A DNA stretch of 42,103 bases from JBGPHT01 sp041484525 (GTDB lineage Bacteria; Acidobacteriota; Terriglobia; Bryobacterales; Bryobacteraceae), in assembly GCA_041484525.1 (NCBI GenBank), contig JBGPHT010000060.1, forward strand, positions 1 to 42,103. The letters run 5' to 3'. Positions 41,699 through 42,103 of this stretch are shown here, one piece after another (positions within the stretch are counted from its first letter, which is position 1; each line of letters starts with the position of its first letter). Position numbers and translations under genes: made by a program. The notes under the pieces are model-generated. The model worked only from the letters and a program-made list of their open reading frames with translations. It had not been told where the DNA came from and did no database searches.

Positions 41699-41747
41699 GT
41701 TTCAGAATGGAACGTGTTTCAGAATGAAACGCGGCGGTGTTTCAGGA
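41699..41747. promoter_or_regulatory. Tandem dyads, candidate enhancer-binding-protein sites
   Basis: GTTTCAGAATGAAAC (41716-41730) is a perfect GTTTCA-N3-TGAAAC dyad. GTTTCAGAATGGAAC (41699-41713) differs at one base, and a half-site GTTTCAGGA lies at 41739-41747. They are about 55-100 bases upstream of the sigma-54 element, the usual distance for an NtrC-type activator. Confidence 0.6.
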
Positions 41748-41891
41748 GTGGGCTTTGTAGGCGATCAAGGTCTTGACGGCGAGTCCGCCGAGGAGAATCC
41801 AGACAGCGAGGCGCAATTTTCCGTCGAGAGTGAAGGTCGCGAGCAGGGCGAGGACGGCGTAGGCTGCCATGGCCGCAGCGAGGCGTTGCAT
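41742..41891 (-). CDS. Tiny two-helix membrane protein
   Basis: 49 residues: AAAMAAYAVLALLATFTL and LAVWILLGGLAVKTLIAY form two hydrophobic helices linked by DGKLR, ending in KAHS. Amino-acid usage is protein-like, but no good Shine-Dalgarno sequence is seen before ATG 41891. TACAAT about 10 bases upstream could be a -10 box. It runs in the same direction as fliA, and its stop touches the dyads. No family recognised. Confidence 0.5.
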   Translation of the reverse strand: MQRLAAAMAAYAVLALLATFTLDGKLRLAVWILLGGLAVKTLIAYKAHS

Positions 41892-41933
41892 GGAGATTTC
41901 ATTGTAAAGTATCAGTTCCAGCTAATTCGGGGA

Positions 41934-41985
41934 CAGGCTACACAACCTCGAAATTGCACCCCAAATTTCGAGGTTGTGTAGCCTG
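41934..41985. repeat. Dispersed palindrome copy 2, interrupted
   Basis: CAGGCTACACAACCTCGAAATT (41934-41955) pairs perfectly with its complement at 41964-41985, loop 8 bases. The left side extends to TTCGGGGACAGG like copy 1. The right arm stops after CCTGT at 41986, where copy 1 goes on as CCCCGAA. This suggests that something was inserted or rearranged at 41986. Confidence 0.85.
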
Positions 41986-42014
41986 TTTGAATGTATAAGG
42001 ACTGAGATGGAAAA

Positions 42015-42087
42015 GGGTTCTCCTGAAGGCTACAATGCCGAGACCGGCTTAGAAGAGCCGGCTCAGAAACCTCAAACAGGAGAACCC
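42015..42087 (+). ncRNA. Structured leader of the gene at the window edge
   Basis: GGGTTCTCCTG (42015-42025) is perfectly complementary to CAGGAGAACCC (42077-42087), which contains the Shine-Dalgarno AGGAG. An inner hairpin CCGGCT/AGCCGG lies at 42044-42061. The leader could hide the ribosome site. It begins just after the break in the dispersed palindrome, so it may be the left end of an insertion sequence; in IS110 elements this segment can encode a bridge RNA. Confidence 0.4.
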
Positions 42088-42088
42088 C

Positions 42089-42103
42089 ATGAACGTCAAC
42101 CAC
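42089..42103 (+). CDS. Start of a gene cut by the window end
   Basis: ATG at 42089 with AGGAG 6 bases upstream; only MNVNH is visible. Nothing can be said on function from the sequence. A mobile-element transposase is a guess based on the broken palindrome upstream. Confidence 0.45.

Noticed and set aside
41699..41747. Start of a CRISPR array (three similar words)
   Set aside because: The units are short dyads 17 and 23 bases apart, too close and too few; regulatory sites upstream of fliA explain them better.

Overview
The window is a GC-rich bacterial chromosome segment that most resembles an acidobacterium of the Solibacteraceae/Bryobacterales type. This is inferred from gene families only: a large Oar-like TonB-dependent receptor with an N-terminal carboxypeptidase-regulatory domain, an orphan MacB/FtsX permease of the ADOP kind, a protein joining a winged-helix-like domain to a membrane anchor, a secreted M14 peptidase, a Tat-exported Gfo/Idh/MocA oxidoreductase, and a small bacterial microcompartment (BMC) locus. 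No rRNA, tRNA or CRISPR array was seen.

Layout. 1-2000: HicB-like protein, then an IS1595-type transposase killed by one in-frame stop. 1978-3803, minus strand: alanine racemase, a VOC protein and a possible small sigma-28 gene. 3822-11849, plus strand: flagellar block flbD-motA-motB-fliW-csrA-TPR/glycosyltransferase-fliC-fliD-small ORF, with start/stop overlaps from flbD to the TPR gene. 11891-16249: membrane protein, BMC locus on the minus strand (class II aldolase, one hexameric and three pentameric shell proteins), rhomboid protease, two exported proteins. 16346-21908, minus: ABC permease, ABC ATPase, M14 peptidase. 22205-25720: TonB receptor with a clear terminator. 26018-31808: oxidoreductase divergent from the winged-helix membrane protein, then a minus pair of a DUF1858-like protein and an acyl-CoA synthetase/GNAT fusion. 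32019-35104: ADOP permease and a VIT1/CCC1 transporter. 35104-40767: two paralogous multi-membrane GT-C-like proteins, the second frameshifted, flanking a lower-GC stretch with a decayed gene and a HEPN-like gene broken by an amber codon. 40809-42103: fliA (sigma-28) with a sigma-54-type promoter, a tiny membrane ORF, a second copy of a dispersed palindrome, and the start of a gene at the window edge.

The flagellar parts suggest one regulatory hierarchy readable from the DNA. A sigma-54 promoter with upstream dyads would drive fliA. Divergent sigma-28-like promoters sharing their -35 region sit in front of flbD-motAB-fliW-csrA and a minus-strand gene. The fliC leader has two GGA-loop hairpins typical of CsrA sites, one on the Shine-Dalgarno sequence, next to csrA and fliW. 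The TPR/glycosyltransferase between csrA and fliC is a candidate flagellin glycosylation enzyme.

The most unusual signals are this control circuitry, the compact BMC locus whose aldolase ends in an encapsulation-peptide-like helix, the dispersed palindrome carrying GGGGACAG and its reverse complement (copies at 35104-35218 and 41934-41985), and the interruption of the second copy by what may be the left end of an insertion sequence with a structured leader, possibly an IS110-type element.
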